Shown: positions 63,611-64,000 of the stretch, one piece after another
Layout of the letters: each line of letters opens with the position of its first letter
How positions within the stretch are numbered: the first letter of the stretch is position 1
Assembly (NCBI RefSeq): GCF_030717955.1
Contig: NZ_JAUZVY010000001.1
Span: 1-64,000, forward strand
DNA length: 64,000 bases
Source of the DNA: Alkalimonas delamerensis
GTDB taxonomy: Bacteria > Pseudomonadota > Gammaproteobacteria > Enterobacterales > Alteromonadaceae
Direction: 5' to 3'
Made by a program: the position numbers and the translations under genes
Notes under the pieces: generated by a model
What the model saw: the letters and a program-made list of their open reading frames with translations, nothing else
Database searches by the model: none
What the model was told of the DNA's origin: nothing

Positions 63611-64000
63611 GCACGCAGCAAGCCGAGCAGCGGATCCGCCAGCTCTGCCTGCATCTTGAGTTTTTTGCCAGTCACCCACCGCTTGCCATGAAAGCCCTGT
63701 CCCAGGGCAGTACCAATCTGACCTATTGGATACAAACCAGCCGTGGCCAGTACGCGGTGCGCCATTATGCCCCGGATGTCAGTGGTGTCTGTCGTCAGCA
63801 GGAGCTACGTTGCCAACACGCCTCGGCCGTGGCCGGGCTGGCACCGGCTCCTTTGTGTCTGAACAACCATCAGCAGGTGCTGATTTCCGAGTTTTTACCG
63901 GACGGTGCTCCCTTGCAACTGGATGATGCGCTGCTGGCGCCGATGGCGCAGTTGCTGGTTGCTTTGCATCGTTTGCGGGTGCAAACGCCGCAGTTGCAAC
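63550..64000 (+). CDS. Choline/thiamine-kinase-like phosphotransferase, cut by window end
   Basis: The frame from ATG 63550 stays open to the last base (150 codons). LSQGSTNLTYWIQTSRGQY and YAVRHYAPD match the N-lobe of choline/aminoglycoside kinase-type enzymes, and LISEFLPDGAP the hinge. In a thiamine operon a thiamine kinase (ThiK role, salvage to thiamine monophosphate) is likely. It overlaps the transporter by 61 bases if this start is right; ATG 63688 is inside the domain and unlikely. Confidence 0.7.
   Translation, partial: MAQPLPATTTYQRAGAAACLSTQQAEQRIRQLCLHLEFFASHPPLAMKALSQGSTNLTYWIQTSRGQYAVRHYAPDVSGVCRQQELRCQHASAVAGLAPAPLCLNNHQQVLISEFLPDGAPLQLDDALLAPMAQLLVALHRLRVQTPQLQ

Noticed and set aside
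1..64000. CRISPR array
   Set aside because: No series of regularly spaced direct repeats was seen, and no cas genes.

Overview
The window looks like chromosomal DNA of a gammaproteobacterium of the Alteromonadales/Chromatiales type (a Rheinheimera- or Alishewanella-like genome is my best guess, from gene order and protein flavour only; not verified). Core parts are moderately GC-rich and carry recognisable gammaproteobacterial neighbourhoods: spoT-rpoZ-gmk with recG nearby, yicC/rph/pyrE, dut-coaBC/radC/rpmB-rpmG/mutM. The left edge is the 3' end of an rRNA operon (5S rRNA and its terminator).

Layout. 1-0.6 kb: 5S rRNA, terminator, and a repeat-rich stretch with three hairpins of one design and a scrap of 5S 3' end. 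0.6-15.8 kb: degenerate GGDEF/EAL sensor, recQ, thioesterase, rarD, recG, three tandem periplasmic binding-protein paralogues, ridA, spoT, rpoZ, gmk, DUF4442. 15.9-37.9 kb: a roughly 22 kb accessory block, clearly AT-rich in its right half, lying between gmk/DUF4442 and yicC. It holds a Fic-type remnant, an AbiE toxin-antitoxin pair, a class II Fic protein, an XRE-ImmA/IrrE regulator with a PIN protein, a WYL regulator with two matching operator-like sites, a MITE-like element, a degenerate DnaQ-like protein and the main item: a five-gene operon (NERD-SF1 helicase, DrmA, DrmB, a second SF1 helicase, an unknown 532-residue protein) beside an MvaI/BcnI-type restriction endonuclease and a divergent 5-methylcytosine methyltransferase. 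38-56 kb: core genes again (yicC, rph, pyrE, dgkA, dut, coaBC, radC, rpmB, rpmG, mutM), an outer-membrane protein, an ABC exporter whose permease is fused to an M1 peptidase, MscS with DUF432, mgtE and a phosphodiesterase lipoprotein. 56.6-60.3 kb: a pocket of a Fic protein and orphan exported or membrane proteins. 60.5-64 kb: a TPP-riboswitch-controlled thiamine uptake operon (TonB-dependent receptor, YkoF-like thiamine-binding protein, PnuC-type transporter, sugar/choline-kinase-like protein cut by the window end).

The most interesting element is the DISARM-related cassette. DrmA and DrmB are the diagnostic DISARM pair, but no phospholipase-D protein (DrmC) is present; two SF1 helicases, one with a fused NERD nuclease, plus an uncharacterised protein take its place, and the modification enzyme is paired with a dedicated type II-like endonuclease. 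The genes overlap or nearly abut, which implies one transcription unit. A WYL regulator with operators of the form AYACTG-N10-CAGTAT sits a few kb upstream in the same island. A defence function is inferred from family membership and context; nothing here proves it.
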